NCBI GenBank assembly: GCA_020346225.1
Contig: CP070777.1
Span: forward strand, 1,681,403 to 1,745,402
Reading direction: 5' to 3'
From: Candidatus Zixiibacteriota bacterium
Lineage (GTDB): Bacteria; Zixibacteria; MSB-5A5; GN15; FEB-12
Length of the DNA stretch: 64,000 nt
In this document: positions 63,974-64,000 of the stretch, piece by piece
Layout of the letters: every line of letters begins with the position of its first letter
Numbering within the stretch: position 1 is the stretch's first letter
The notes under the pieces: generated by a model
What the model saw: the letters and a program-made list of their open reading frames with translations, nothing else
Database searches by the model: none
What the model was told of the DNA's origin: nothing
Made by a program: the position numbers and the translations under genes

Positions 63974-64000
63974 ATGGCAAACCGCAGCGAAGAATCAGAT
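63974..64000 (+). CDS. Possible start of a further gene (cut by window end)
   Basis: ATG at 63974 followed by MANRSEESD in an open frame to the window end, with AGAGG about ten bases upstream. Only nine codons are visible, so no identity can be given. Confidence 0.3.

Overview
The window is dense, mostly single-copy bacterial chromosome, roughly 55-58% GC by eye, with short intergenic gaps and many 1-14 bp overlaps between consecutive genes. It carries a complete Tol-Pal system, lipoproteins, outer-membrane barrels and PE-lipid synthesis genes (psd, pssA), so the host has two membranes. Two PorV/PorQ-like outer-membrane proteins, an exported beta-propeller with a FlgD-like C-terminal segment, PKD proteins and anaerobe-style peroxide defence (rubrerythrin, rubredoxin, peroxiredoxin) suggest an uncultured FCB-type lineage. 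Zixibacteria or a relative is my best guess, at low confidence. No rRNA, tRNA, CRISPR array, transposase or prophage was seen.

Layout. 1-5.3 kb: a tightly overlapping operon mixing purine synthesis (purB, purS, purQ) with phosphatidylethanolamine synthesis (psd, pssA), then a DUF4321 protein and TatA. 5.4-9.3 kb (minus): FHA protein, phosphoesterase and CHASE2-Ser/Thr kinase. 9.4-11.5 kb: dus and etfA. 11.6-15.8 kb: a PKD protein, then an SPFH/zinc-ribbon protein and a zinc-ribbon partner. 16-20.5 kb: exported beta-propeller and two PorV-like proteins. 20.5-22.7 kb: isocitrate dehydrogenase and tandem GNATs. 22.7-26.2 kb (minus): smpB, amidase, murI, rdgB. 26.3-27.9 kb: two lone receiver proteins and a PhaR-N/phasin-like fusion. 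27.9-32.7 kb (minus): oxidase-like/DUF1858 fusion, ligA, a barrel protein and a small Gln/Tyr-rich secreted protein. 32.9-38.2 kb (minus): the Tol-Pal operon.

38.7-54.4 kb is the most unusual part. Three minus-strand genes (a barrel-sandwich/KOW-like protein, a tail-anchored exported protein and a MutL-family ASKHA ATPase) face a 12-gene plus-strand operon. That operon is one four-gene membrane module (A: FN3 + DUF6754; B: polytopic; C: membrane-anchored alpha/beta; D: polytopic) repeated three times with the order A-B-C-D kept. Well-placed divergent promoters lie between the two arms and a terminator closes the plus arm. No function can be read from the sequence. I propose a multi-subunit inner-membrane complex in three paralogous versions, perhaps serviced by the ASKHA ATPase.

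54.7-64 kb: a small basic protein with a near-perfect promoter, pyruvate phosphate dikinase with a histone-H1-like N-terminal tail, ADP-forming acyl-CoA synthetase, a DUF3566-like protein, gltX, and the rubrerythrin/rubredoxin/peroxiredoxin set. PPDK and the ADP-forming synthetase fit a fermentative or anaerobic energy metabolism. Vegetative promoters resemble TTGACA-N17-TATAAT, and some lie so close to the ATG that leaderless mRNAs are likely.
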